Shown: piece by piece, positions 1 through 8,555 of the stretch
Numbering within the stretch: position 1 is the stretch's first letter
Layout of the letters: every line of letters starts with the position of its first letter
DNA from: Immundisolibacter cernigliae
GTDB taxonomy: Bacteria; Pseudomonadota; Gammaproteobacteria; Immundisolibacterales; Immundisolibacteraceae
NCBI RefSeq assembly: GCF_001697225.1
Contig: NZ_CP014671.1
Location: 744,001-808,000 of the forward strand
DNA: 64,000 nt
Reading direction: 5' to 3'
Notes under the pieces: model-generated
The model's database searches: none
What the model saw: the letters and a program-made list of their open reading frames with translations, nothing else
What the model was told of the DNA's origin: nothing
Program-made: the position numbers and the translations under genes

Positions 1-1045
1 CGGTGGCCGTGTAGGTCAGGGCGTAGCCCAGCAAGCTGCGCGCGAAAGCCGCCCCCGCGTCGTCACCGGCGAGCAGCTCGACCGGCGTGCGCGCCCTGGC
101 GCCGGCAAGGTCCACCTTCTGCTGCGGCCGATAATCGAGTGTGCCGAGGTCCAGCGCCTGGCGCTGCTTGTCCGCCGTAAGTCGATAAAAGCCGCCACCG
201 GCCTTGCGGCCGATCCAGCCGCGCTCCAGCATGGTCTTGAGCAGGGGCGGCAGGTCCAGCAGTGGCTGCGCTGGATCGCTGGCCGGCAACTGGCCCTGCA
301 TGTTGCGCGCGATGTCGGCCAGCACGTCCAGGCCCACCAGGTCGATCAGGCCGAACACGCCGGTGCCCGGCAGGCCGATCGGCTTGCCGGCGACGGCGTC
401 AGCCTGCTCAACCGTCAGGCCCAGCTGCAGCGCCGCCCGTACCCCGGCCAGCATGGCCAGCACGCCGATGCGGTTGCCGATGAACGACGGCGTGTCGCGG
501 GCATCGACCACTTCCTTGCCCAGTTGCACAGTGCAGAACTCGCGCAGCGCTTCGGTCGCCTGCGGCCGGGTAGCCGGGCCGGCCACCAGCTCCAGCAGGC
601 CCATGTAGCGCGGCGGGTTGAAGAAATGGGTGATCAGGAAATCGGCCGCGAAGCTCGGCGGCAGGCCGGCGGTGATTTCGGAAAGGCGGATGCCGGAGGT
701 GTTGGAACTGACGATCGAGCCCGGCCGGCGCACGCGCTGGACCCGCTCGAACAGCGCCTGCTTGACCGCCAGGCGCTCGACCACCACCTCGACGATCCAG
801 TCGGCCTCGGACAGCCAGCCCAGATCCTCGTCGAAACCGCCGGTCCGGATCAGCTCGGCCGCCGCGCGGTTCATCAACGGCGCCGGCTTGCGCTTGAACA
901 AATCCTGCTTGCCGCGTTCGGCCGCCTCGCGCGTCAGGTCCAGCAGCAGCACCGGCACACCGGCGTTTGCCACCTGCGCGGCAATGCCGGCACCCATGTT
1001 GCCGGCGCCCAGCACCGCCACCTGCCTGATCGTCGTATCCAGCAT
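1..1045 (-). CDS. 3-hydroxyacyl-CoA dehydrogenase, 3' end beyond window
   Basis: Oxidises 3-hydroxyacyl-CoA to 3-oxoacyl-CoA with NAD+ in beta-oxidation (cytoplasmic). The leftward frame is open from ATG at 1045 to the window edge (348 codons), so the C-terminus is missing. Residues 11-18 (VLGAGNMG) are the N-terminal Rossmann glycine motif. Further in are SNTSG and the catalytic-His segment THFFNPP, then the second helical domain, with IGRKAGGGFY near residue 300. The frame continues well past the usual ~300 residues of a stand-alone enzyme, so a fusion with an enoyl-CoA hydratase domain, as in FadN-type proteins, is plausible but cannot be seen here. The family is clear; the substrate chain length is not. 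Confidence 0.88.
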   Translation of the reverse strand, partial: MLDTTIRQVAVLGAGNMGAGIAAQVANAGVPVLLLDLTREAAERGKQDLFKRKPAPLMNRAAAELIRTGGFDEDLGWLSEADWIVEVVVERLAVKQALFERVQRVRRPGSIVSSNTSGIRLSEITAGLPPSFAADFLITHFFNPPRYMGLLELVAGPATRPQATEALREFCTVQLGKEVVDARDTPSFIGNRIGVLAMLAGVRAALQLGLTVEQADAVAGKPIGLPGTGVFGLIDLVGLDVLADIARNMQGQLPASDPAQPLLDLPPLLKTMLERGWIGRKAGGGFYRLTADKQRQALDLGTLDYRPQQKVDLAGARARTPVELLAGDDAGAAFARSLLGYALTYTAT

Positions 1046-1154
1046 CACCTGCGCGCCCCCAAGTCCTGTTGCTGCTTTTCCGCACTGCAACGAAGCCGCG
1101 AACCTTAATGAATGTTAGCCACCGCTGGCAAGCCGTCCGCCTTCACATTGGCCG

Positions 1155-2108
1155 TCACATCAGCAGCGCCATGCCGATCGGCAGGGTGACGAAGTACAAC
1201 AGCGTCGAGCCGACCATCACCGCCGCCAGCAGTTCGGTATCCAGGCCAAAGCGCTCGCTCAGGATCATGCTGGCCATCATGGTCGGCATGCCCATCAGCA
1301 GCGTGGTGGCGACCGTGGTTTCGCCCGCTCCGGCCACCAGCCGGGCCAGGCCGTAGACCGCCACCGGCACCAGCGCCAGCTTGATGAGCGCGACCCCGGC
1401 AATCTGCCGCCAGAAGCTGCGGAAATGCCCGAACGACAGCGACATGCCGACCGTCAGCAGCATGCACGGCATGGTCGCGTAGCCGAGCATGCTGGCGGCC
1501 TTGTCGATGCCCGGCGCTATCGGCACCGCCAGTAGATTCATCACAAACCCGACCACGAACGCCCAGATCGGCGGCAGCCTTGCCAGCACGCGCAGGAACT
1601 GCCCCGGCGTCTGCAGGTGCTCGCCGTGGTTGCCGCAGCGCACCGCCACCCATAGCGCCAGCGACCAGAACAGCGGATTGATGCCAAGAATGTCGGCATA
1701 GATCGCGTAGCGCGCGCCGTCCGGCCCGAACAATGCCTGCAGCACCGGAATGCCCAGCGAGATGATGTTCGGCAGGCCACAGGCGATGACCAACGCGCCC
1801 AGCTGCGCCGGTCCTTGCAGGGCGAACATGCGCTGCCGGAATAGCGCCCAGGCCAGACCCATGCCCAGCACGATGGCGAACATGGTCAAGGCTGGCGCCA
1901 GAACCAGGTCGGCATTCACCTGCGCCCGGATCACGGTGTGAAACGCCAGCGCCGGGTAGAACAGATACATCACCAGCGCGCCAATCGCCCGCCGCGCCGT
2001 CGGTGCGTCCAGGCCGCCGGGGCGCGTGCGGCGCCACACGTAGCCCAGGCCCATGATGGTGCCGACCGGCAGCAGCGCCTGTTGCAGGACCGGAGCGAGA
2101 CTGATCAC
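1155..2108 (-). CDS. AEC-family (auxin efflux carrier-like) permease
   Basis: Predicted inner-membrane transporter of 317 residues with about ten hydrophobic segments, as usual for the AEC family, which exports organic anions such as malate in some bacteria. The substrate here is unknown. Family hallmarks are the GLPNIISLGIPVL segment with its conserved Asn-Pro region near the middle, and TTLLMGMPTMMASMIL close to the end. I chose the GTG at 2108 because AGGGAG lies six bases upstream of it; the longer reading back to 2303 adds a proline- and arginine-rich leader with no membrane character. The gene is divergent from ispH across about 130 bases. Confidence 0.85.
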   Translation of the reverse strand: MISLAPVLQQALLPVGTIMGLGYVWRRTRPGGLDAPTARRAIGALVMYLFYPALAFHTVIRAQVNADLVLAPALTMFAIVLGMGLAWALFRQRMFALQGPAQLGALVIACGLPNIISLGIPVLQALFGPDGARYAIYADILGINPLFWSLALWVAVRCGNHGEHLQTPGQFLRVLARLPPIWAFVVGFVMNLLAVPIAPGIDKAASMLGYATMPCMLLTVGMSLSFGHFRSFWRQIAGVALIKLALVPVAVYGLARLVAGAGETTVATTLLMGMPTMMASMILSERFGLDTELLAAVMVGSTLLYFVTLPIGMALLM

Positions 2109-2241
2109 GGGCGGCTCCCTAAGGATTTGTTCTGAATTGCTTGCCGCAGGCGAGCGTCCGGGACGGTCGCAGCCCGACCCGGACGCGCCGGGAGGGCCTG
2201 CGTGCGGTATGGTAAGCGCGACTCCCCACTGAACATCCGCC

Positions 2242-3198
2242 ATGCAAGCCATCCTCGCCGAACCACGCGGCTTTTGTGCCGGCGTGGTGCGCGCCATCGA
2301 CATCGTCGAGCGCGCCCTCGAACTGTACGGCCCGCCCGTCTACGTGCTGCACGAGATCGTCCACAACCCGCACGTGGTCGAGAGCCTGCGCAGCCGCGGT
2401 GCGATCTTCGTCGAAACCGTGGATGAAATCCCGCCCGGCGCGCGCGCCATCTTCAGCGCCCACGGCGTGGCCGACAGCGTGGTCGAGGCCGCCGCCGCGC
2501 GCGGCCTGCGCAGCATCGACGCCACCTGCCCGCTGGTCACCAAGGTGCACGGCCAGGCCCAGCGCTATGCGAATCAGGGCTACGACGTCGTCATCGTCGG
2601 CCACGCCGGCCATCCGGAAGTGGAAGGCACCCGCGGCAGCGTGCGCGGGCGGGTGCATGTGGTGGGCGAACCGGCCGAGGTCGACACGCTGGTCGTGGCA
2701 GACCCGGCGCGGGTCGCCTACGTGACGCAGACCACGCTGTCCATGGACGACACGCGCGACGTCATCGACGCGCTCAAGGCGCGTTTCCCGGCCGCCCGCG
2801 GCCCGGACACCAACGACATCTGCTACGCCACGCAAAACCGCCAGAACGCCGTCAAGGCGCTGCTTGCCGACATCGACGTGCTGCTGGTGGTCGGCGCCCG
2901 CAACAGCTCGAACTCGAACCGCCTGCGCGAGGTCGGCGAGCGTGCCGGCAAGGCGGCCTACCTGGTAGGCGACGCCGCCGACCTGGACCCGGCCTGGTTC
3001 GGGCCGGACACGCGCATCGGCATCACGGCCGGCGCCTCCACGCCGCAGCGGCTGGTGGATGCCGTGATCGAACGCCTGAAAGGCATGGGCCTGGATGCCA
3101 TCGACACCCAGGTCGGCGTGGCCGAAGAAGCCATCTTCCGCCTGCCGCCGGAACTGGCCCGCCCGGACCGCGGCCGCCTGCCCGCCGACCTGCGCTGA
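2242..3198 (+). CDS. ispH: 4-hydroxy-3-methylbut-2-enyl diphosphate reductase
   Basis: Last step of the MEP isoprenoid pathway: reduces HMBPP to IPP and DMAPP using a [4Fe-4S] cluster. At 318 residues it has standard length. The three cluster cysteines are visible at residue 12 (RGFCAG), 96 (DATCPLV) and 194 (DICYATQNRQ). The conserved HEIVHN (around residue 37), SAHG (around 73) and GHPEVEGT (around 123) substrate-site motifs are present, and the SSNSNRL segment binds the diphosphate. Start ATG at 2242 gives the family N-terminus directly, although no strong ribosome site precedes it. Monocistronic by context: divergent from the AEC gene and convergent with the small exported protein to its right. 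Confidence 0.97.
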   Translation: MQAILAEPRGFCAGVVRAIDIVERALELYGPPVYVLHEIVHNPHVVESLRSRGAIFVETVDEIPPGARAIFSAHGVADSVVEAAAARGLRSIDATCPLVTKVHGQAQRYANQGYDVVIVGHAGHPEVEGTRGSVRGRVHVVGEPAEVDTLVVADPARVAYVTQTTLSMDDTRDVIDALKARFPAARGPDTNDICYATQNRQNAVKALLADIDVLLVVGARNSSNSNRLREVGERAGKAAYLVGDAADLDPAWFGPDTRIGITAGASTPQRLVDAVIERLKGMGLDAIDTQVGVAEEAIFRLPPELARPDRGRLPADLR

Positions 3199-3247
3199 CA
3201 GCGCTCTCGGGCAGCTTGCGCCGGGCGCGGCCAGCGCCGGCACACGC

Positions 3248-3571
3248 TCAGTTGGGCGGGTGTTTGTCGTCCTTGCCGTGCGGCTGCATCGAATGCGCGT
3301 CGCGATGATCGGCGCCGCGATCGGGCGCGTGCTCCATCTGTTGCTCCTCGGCCCGGAAATGGTCGAGACCTTCCTCTGACCGGCGCTCGCCAGCCCGGTC
3401 CATACCGCGGTCGGCATCCGGCGCGGATTGCTTGTTGCTGCTGGCCGGTGGCGTGCTGGAGTGGCTTGAGGCGCCGCCGGTTGCGTGACCGGCTTTCGGG
3501 GCCGCGGCGACGCCACCGGCGAGCGCCAGCAGTGCGATGGCGGCGCAGGTCGTTTTTAGGTGCTTGTTCAT
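3248..3571 (-). CDS. Small exported hydrophilic protein, unknown
   Basis: A 107-residue protein of unknown function. Residues 1-27 form a typical Sec signal peptide (MNKHLK, a hydrophobic AIALLALAGG core, then VAAAP with an Ala-X-Ala cleavage site). The mature part is low-complexity and strongly hydrophilic, rich in Ser, Asp, Glu, Arg and His, with a His-containing C-terminus (HPPN). The ATG at 3571 is chosen because AGGAG lies seven bases upstream; reading further back to 3763 gives an arginine-rich leader that shadows other frames. It lies downstream of lon on the same strand, with about 107 bases between them. A periplasmic location is inferred; no family was recognised. Confidence 0.62.
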   Translation of the reverse strand: MNKHLKTTCAAIALLALAGGVAAAPKAGHATGGASSHSSTPPASSNKQSAPDADRGMDRAGERRSEEGLDHFRAEEQQMEHAPDRGADHRDAHSMQPHGKDDKHPPN

Positions 3572-3678
3572 GTCGTGACTCCTGATGATTTGAAGCCGGA
3601 CAGCCTGTTGCCGGCCGGCGGGGCGTTGGACTGCACGGATCATTGCCGGTTCGTCCCGACTACCGGTCGGCAGCGGAC

Positions 3679-6066
3679 TCAGCCGCCGTCGGCGGCCAGC
3701 GCATCGGCCTGTTCGGCACAGTCGAACACGGCCCCCAGCGCCTGATCCACGTTCTCCAGCCACACGAACTCCAGGTGTTCGCGGGCGCTGGCCGGGATGT
3801 CGTCGTAGTCCTTCCTGTTGCGCGCCGGCAGCATCACCCGGCGGATGCCGGCGCGGTGGGCGGCGACGATCTTTTCCTTGATGCCGCCGACCGGCAGCAC
3901 CAGGCCGCGCAGGCTGATTTCGCCGGTCATGGCGGTATCCGCGCGCACGCAGCGGCCACTGTGCAGCGAGTGCAGGGCCACGAACATGGCCACGCCGGCG
4001 CTGGGTCCGTCCTTGGGGATGGCGCCGGCCGGCACGTGCACGTGGATGTCGTGCTTGTCGAAGGAATCCGCTTCCAGGCCCAGCGTGTCGGCGCGGGCCT
4101 TGAGCAGGCTAAGGGCCGCCTGCACGCTTTCCTTCATCACGTCGCCCAGCTGGCCGGTCAGGATCAGCTTGCCGTTGCCCGGCACGCGGCTGGCCTCGAT
4201 GAACAGGATGTCGCCGCCGACCGGCGTCCAGGCCAGGCCCGTGGCCACGCCCGGCATGGCGGTGCGCATGGCCAGTTCCGAGTCGAACTTGCGCGCGCCA
4301 AGAATGGCCGGCACGTCTCCGGCGTCGATGCGCTGCACGCCGGTCTGGCCCTCGGCCACGCGCACCGCGACATGCCGCAGCACGGCGCCGATTTCGCGCT
4401 CCAGGTTGCGGCAGCCGGCCTCGCGCGTGTAGCCGTCGATGAGCACGCCGATGGCGGCGTCGGTCAGCTGCACCTGTTCGGCGCCCAGGCCACAGGCCTT
4501 CAGTTGCCGGTCGATCAGGTAGCGCCGGGCGATCTGCAGCTTGTCCTCCTGCGTGTAGCCGGGCAGTTCGATCACTTCCATGCGGTCGCGCAGCGGGCCG
4601 GGAATGCTGTCGAGCACGTTGGCGGTGGCGATGAACATGACCTGAGACAGATCAAAAGGCACCGCCAGATAATTGTCGCGGAAGGAGTTGTTCTGCTCCG
4701 GGTCGAGCACTTCCAGCAGCGCCGACGACGGGTCGCCGTGAAAGCCCTGGCCGAGCTTGTCCATCTCGTCGAGCATCAGCACCGGGTTGCGCGTACCGCC
4801 GCGGCGGATGGCCTGGATGATGTTGCCCGGCAACGCGCCCACATAGGTGCGCCGGTGGCCGCGGATCTCCGCCTCGTCGTGCACGCCGCCCAGCGACACG
4901 CGCAGGAACTTGCGGCCCATGGCGCGTGCAATGCTCTGGCCGAGCGAGGTCTTGCCCACGCCCGGCGGGCCGACGAAGCACAGGATCGGGCTCTTGCCCT
5001 CGGGGCTGAGCTTGCGCACGGCCAGATGCTCCAGGATGCGCCGCTTGATCTTGTCCAGGCCCCAGTGGTCCTCGTCCAGCACCCTGCGCGCGGCCGGGAT
5101 GTCCAGGCTGTCGGTGCTGGCCACGCTCCACGGCAGCTCGGTCAGCCAGTCCAGATAGGTGCGCAGCATCGGGTACTCGCCCGACGCCTCGGGCATGCGC
5201 TCCAGGCGCTTGAGTTCCTTGCGCGCGTGCTGTTCGACCTCCTCCGGCATGCCGGCCTTGGCGATGGCCTCGGCGATTTCCTGCACCTCGACCGCCTGAT
5301 CGTCGGCTTCGCCCAGCTCTTTCTGGATGGTTTTGAGCTGCTCGCGCAGCACGAACTCGCGCTGGCGCTCGTCCAGCTTGTCGCGGGTCTGCTGGGAGAT
5401 GTCGCGCGAGATCCGCAGCACCTCGATGCGCCGCGCGAGCAGTTCCGACACGCGCATCAGGCGCTGCGGCAGGTCGATCAGTTCGAGGATTTCCTGTTTC
5501 TCCTCGGGCTTCAGGTCCATGTAGCTGATGATCAGGTCAGCCAGCGCCGAGCCGGTCGGCGTCGACTGGATGGCGTGCACCAGCTCGGCCGGCGTCTGCG
5601 GCAGCAGTTCGAGCGCCGCCAGCGCCTGCTGGCGCAGGTTCAGTACGCGCGCCTCGGCGTCGACGCCCGTTTCCGGCGCGGCCGGCAGGCGCTCCACCCG
5701 CGCCAGCAGGTACGGGTGGCCGGGAATGAAGTCCAGCACCCGGAAGCGCTCTTCGCCCTGGCACACCAGGTGGTGCGCGCCGTCCTGGGCGGACACGAAG
5801 CGCAGCACGCTGGCCACGGTGCCGACGCGGTACAGGTCGTCCGGGCCGGGGTCGTCGATGCTGCCGTCCTTCTGCAGCAAAAGACCCAGCGGCCGGTCGC
5901 TGCGCGCGGCTTCCTGCGCGGCTTCCACCGAGCCCTTGCGGCCGACCGTGAGCGGCATCACCACGCCCGGAAACAGCACCAGGTTGCGCACCGGCAGGAT
6001 CAGCAGCACGTCGTCGCCGACCGTGCTCACGGCCGGGGCGGTGACTTCGGGATTGTTCGCGTTCAT
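3679..6066 (-). CDS. lon: ATP-dependent serine protease Lon
   Basis: Cytoplasmic AAA+ protease that degrades misfolded and regulatory proteins; 795 residues, normal for the family. In order: N-terminal substrate-binding domain (about 18-210) and coiled coil, AAA+ module with Walker A GPPGVGKT (366-373) and Walker B LMLDEMDK (around 430-437), then the protease domain with Ser689 in KDGPSAG and Lys730 in GGIKEK, the catalytic dyad. Start: GGAG stands seven bases before the ATG at 6066. An ATG two codons earlier (6072) overlaps the hsp20 stop as ATGA and is the alternative. The hsp20-lon pairing suggests co-transcription as a protein-quality-control operon. Confidence 0.96.
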   Translation of the reverse strand: MNANNPEVTAPAVSTVGDDVLLILPVRNLVLFPGVVMPLTVGRKGSVEAAQEAARSDRPLGLLLQKDGSIDDPGPDDLYRVGTVASVLRFVSAQDGAHHLVCQGEERFRVLDFIPGHPYLLARVERLPAAPETGVDAEARVLNLRQQALAALELLPQTPAELVHAIQSTPTGSALADLIISYMDLKPEEKQEILELIDLPQRLMRVSELLARRIEVLRISRDISQQTRDKLDERQREFVLREQLKTIQKELGEADDQAVEVQEIAEAIAKAGMPEEVEQHARKELKRLERMPEASGEYPMLRTYLDWLTELPWSVASTDSLDIPAARRVLDEDHWGLDKIKRRILEHLAVRKLSPEGKSPILCFVGPPGVGKTSLGQSIARAMGRKFLRVSLGGVHDEAEIRGHRRTYVGALPGNIIQAIRRGGTRNPVLMLDEMDKLGQGFHGDPSSALLEVLDPEQNNSFRDNYLAVPFDLSQVMFIATANVLDSIPGPLRDRMEVIELPGYTQEDKLQIARRYLIDRQLKACGLGAEQVQLTDAAIGVLIDGYTREAGCRNLEREIGAVLRHVAVRVAEGQTGVQRIDAGDVPAILGARKFDSELAMRTAMPGVATGLAWTPVGGDILFIEASRVPGNGKLILTGQLGDVMKESVQAALSLLKARADTLGLEADSFDKHDIHVHVPAGAIPKDGPSAGVAMFVALHSLHSGRCVRADTAMTGEISLRGLVLPVGGIKEKIVAAHRAGIRRVMLPARNRKDYDDIPASAREHLEFVWLENVDQALGAVFDCAEQADALAADGG

Positions 6067-6068
6067 GT

Positions 6069-6491
6069 TCATTCTCCGGTCAGCGACGGGGCCCGGTGCA
6101 GCACCAGCACCAGGCAGCCGTGGTTCAGTTCCAGGCGGTCGATCTGATAGACGCCCGGCGGCAGGCGCAGGCGCCGCTCGAAGCGCCCGCGCGGAATTTC
6201 CAGGCGCTGTACCTGATGGCCGCGCAGGGCGTCCGGCAGGCGCCGCTCGCCGGCGATCACCAGCATGGCGCCGTCGATGCCGACCTCCAGCCGCTCGGCG
6301 GTGACGCCGGGCAGCGCGGCCATGATCACCAGCTCGTTGCCGGTGGCATAGATGTCTACCGGCGGCTGCCAGGCGCGCGCCGCGCCGCGCCGGCCCGGCG
6401 GGTCGAAAAACTGCCGCTGCAGCCGCTCGGCCTGGTCGAGCATCGAGCAGGCCTCGGCCCACATCCAGCGTTCCAGATCACGCGATGGCAT
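6069..6491 (-). CDS. Hsp20/alpha-crystallin family small heat-shock protein
   Basis: ATP-independent holdase chaperone of 140 residues. The alpha-crystallin domain covers about residues 43-135: PPVDIYATGNELVIMAALPGV opens it, and GRFERRLRLPPGV is the diagnostic strand near its end. The C-terminal I-X-I anchor is not obvious. AAGGAGG precedes the ATG at 6491. Its stop overlaps the first possible lon start, so the two are probably translationally coupled. That linkage suggests a role in handing unfolded proteins to Lon. I saw no convincing heat-shock promoter in the short space to the next gene. Confidence 0.9.
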   Translation of the reverse strand: MPSRDLERWMWAEACSMLDQAERLQRQFFDPPGRRGAARAWQPPVDIYATGNELVIMAALPGVTAERLEVGIDGAMLVIAGERRLPDALRGHQVQRLEIPRGRFERRLRLPPGVYQIDRLELNHGCLVLVLHRAPSLTGE

Positions 6492-6511
6492 GGCGGTCCT
6501 CCTTGCAGTGT

Positions 6512-7318
6512 TCAGGCACAGGCCGGCAGCGTCATGGTCCGGCCGTGCGCCAGACTGGCGGCCAGCGCCGGCGGCAGGTCCAGTTCCACCGCCACCGGCA
6601 GATGGTCGGACATCGGGTGGTCGAGCACCCGCGCGTGGCGCACCTTCAGACTCGGCGACAGCAGCACATGGTCGAGGTTACGCCGCGGCCGCCAGGACGG
6701 GTAACTGTGCCCCTCGGTGTCGGCCACGTGCAGCCCGGCGTTGATGAGACTGGAATGCCGCTGCAGGTGCCAGGCCGGGCAGTTCATGTCGCCCAGCAGA
6801 ATCAAGTCCTTGCAGTGCGCCGACAGGCGCGCCAGATAACGCAGCTGGCGCTGGCGCGAGCGCTGGCCCAGCGACAGGTGCACCGCCAGCACGTGCAGCG
6901 GCCGGGCATCGCTGCCGAAGCTGAGCAGCAGCGCGCCGCGTCCGGGCAGGAAACCGGGCAGGCGGCACTCGCGGATGCCGGTCGGCGGCAGGCGGCTGAG
7001 CACGGCAATGCCGTGGCGGGCCAGCGCCCCGTAGTTGCGGTTCACCTGCAGGTGCCAGTTCGGAAAGCCGGCCCGCTCGGCCAGGTACTGGGCCTGGTTC
7101 AAAAAGGCGCCGCGGTAGGAGCCGGCGTCGATTTCCTGCAGCGCCACGATGTCGTGGTCGCGCAGCACGGTGGCGATCTGGTCGAGGTTTTCCTGGCGCC
7201 CGCCAAACGGCAGCACGTGCCGCCAGCCGCGCGTCAGATACTGGCGGTAGCGGCCGGTGTCGATGCCGACCTGGATGTTGTAGGTCAGGACGCGCAGGCG
7301 GTTTTCGGGATGATGCAT
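6512..7318 (-). CDS. Endonuclease/exonuclease/phosphatase-family hydrolase
   Basis: Metal-dependent phosphoesterase of the EEP superfamily (DNase I-like fold), 268 residues. The family signatures appear in order: LTYNIQVG near the N-terminus, ALQEID (metal-binding Glu), GDMNCP (catalytic Asp-Asn), LDHVLLSP, and the terminal SDHLPVAVEL with the catalytic Asp-His pair. No signal peptide or membrane segment. The ATG at 7318 starts just before the first strand; an upstream reading to 7432 is possible but looks non-coding. The substrate (nucleic acid, phospholipid or other phosphodiester) cannot be told. It is encoded upstream of hsp20-lon on the same strand, 20 bases away. Confidence 0.85.
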   Translation of the reverse strand: MHHPENRLRVLTYNIQVGIDTGRYRQYLTRGWRHVLPFGGRQENLDQIATVLRDHDIVALQEIDAGSYRGAFLNQAQYLAERAGFPNWHLQVNRNYGALARHGIAVLSRLPPTGIRECRLPGFLPGRGALLLSFGSDARPLHVLAVHLSLGQRSRQRQLRYLARLSAHCKDLILLGDMNCPAWHLQRHSSLINAGLHVADTEGHSYPSWRPRRNLDHVLLSPSLKVRHARVLDHPMSDHLPVAVELDLPPALAASLAHGRTMTLPACA

Positions 7319-7497
7319 GGGGTGTCCGGACGCGCCGGGGGGCGGCGCTGTGTGTTGCAAGATGGGGTCGGCGCGACGGTGCGCAAGGGCGACCGTCCCG
7401 GGGCTTGGACCCCGTTGCGGGCCGCGTGGCATGTTGGCATGGGCCGGGGACCGGCGGCTGTGATGTCAATCAGACGGGGCCAGCGTGGCGCTTGTTG

Positions 7498-7563
7498 ATT
7501 CGCGGCGCGGGCGCCGCTCCCACAATGGGGGCACCGTGTGGGAGGCCCGCCCTCGGGCCGAAC
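7498..7563. repeat. REP-like inverted pair, copy 1
   Basis: Two related palindromic units face each other: the left ends in GCTCCCACA, the right starts TGTGGGAGG. Each folds on itself (GCGGCG with CGCCGC, and GGCCCG with CGGGCC, around four-base loops). Related units occur near 13162, 16033 and 49821, so this is a dispersed intergenic repeat family of the REP/BIME kind. Confidence 0.7.
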
Positions 7564-7604
7564 TGCTACCGTTTGCCAAGATGTTCTGACCCGAAATATC
7601 CGCC

Positions 7605-8326
7605 ATGACCATGCCCCTGCTCGGCCATCCCCTGTCCGGCCCCGCCTGTCTGTGGCGAGGATTCCGTTGCCTGTTCGATCGCCGCTGGCGCAGTCTGGTG
7701 CTGGCGCCGCTGGCCATCAACGCGCTGCTGTTCGGCGCCGGCAGCGTATGGGCTGCCGGGCGCGTGGCGGCGGCCGTGCGCTGGTTACAGGATGCGCTGC
7801 CGGGCTGGCTTGACTGGCTGGCGTTTCTGGCCTGGCCACTGTTCGGGCTGGGGCTGCTGCTGGTGTTCGTGTACGCCTTCACGGCGTTGGCGAACCTGAT
7901 CGGGGCGCCGTTCAATGTGATTCTGGCGCGCCGCGTGAGCGGGGATGTCGCGCCCCCGGCCGGCGGCTGGCTGCGCGAGGCCACACAGGCAATGCTGAAC
8001 GAACTGCGCAAGCTGCGTTATTTCTTGGTGCGGGCCGTGCCGCTGGGTCTGCTGCTGTGGGTGCCGGGCGTGAATCTGGTCGCCGGACCGCTGTGGCTGC
8101 TGCTGGGGCGTGGCTGCTGGCGCTCGAATACCTCGACTACCCGCTGGGCAACCGGGGCCTTGATTTTGGTGCCGTGCGCCGGACGGCCGCTGCCATGCCG
8201 CTGCGGGCGCTGGGCTTTGGCGGCAGCGTGCTGCTGCTGGGCGCGGTGCCGATCGTGAATCTGCTGCTGATGCCGGCGGCGGTGATCGGCGCCTGCCTGC
8301 TGGTACGGGACGACGATAGGGGCTGA
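7605..8326 (+). pseudogene. CysZ/EI24-like membrane protein with frameshift
   Basis: Resembles CysZ-type sulfate permeases: hydrophobic segments, GAPFNVILARRVSG in the middle and the VPGVNLVAGPLW motif. The first frame (from ATG 7605) runs on in nonsense to 8258. From about 8109 the neighbouring frame continues the family: AWLLALEYLDYPLGN, then LGFGG, PIVNLLLMPAAVIGA, ending at 8326. Adding one G to the GGGG run at 8105-8108 would join them into a protein of about 240 residues. So either the gene has a genuine one-base deletion or the assembly lost a base in a homopolymer. The role in sulfate uptake comes from family knowledge only; no cys genes lie nearby. Confidence 0.78.
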
Positions 8327-8387
8327 ACAGGGGATTCGACCAGGGAGCCGCGGACTTGCCAGGCATCGCCACACGGAGCCCAAAAGG

Positions 8388-8430
8388 CAAGGTTGCCACG
8401 TCGCGCTGCGCGCTCCTCGCAACGACGGGG
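8388..8430. repeat. Imperfect palindrome of the TTGCGAGGAGCG type
   Basis: On the reverse strand this reads CGTTGCGAGGAGCGCGCAG followed by CGCGACGTGGCAACC. It matches the general form of a widespread short palindromic intergenic repeat known from many bacterial genomes. It lies between the CysZ-like gene and ald; no coding sequence was seen in 8327-8555. Confidence 0.5.
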
Positions 8431-8555
8431 GTAAAGCCGGCGCGGTGCCATGGTGCCATCGGGGTGCCATCAACCTGGGCCGCTCCACCCCCGCTGTCGC
8501 CCTGAGGCGCGAAGCGCCGTGAGGGCCTTGCCTTTAACCCGCCGCGGTGTGGCTC

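Noticed and set aside
3643-6147. Long open frame (over 800 codons) opposite lon
   Set aside because: High-GC shadow of lon; composition (His, Gln, Ala runs) is not protein-like and lon is unmistakable on the other strand.
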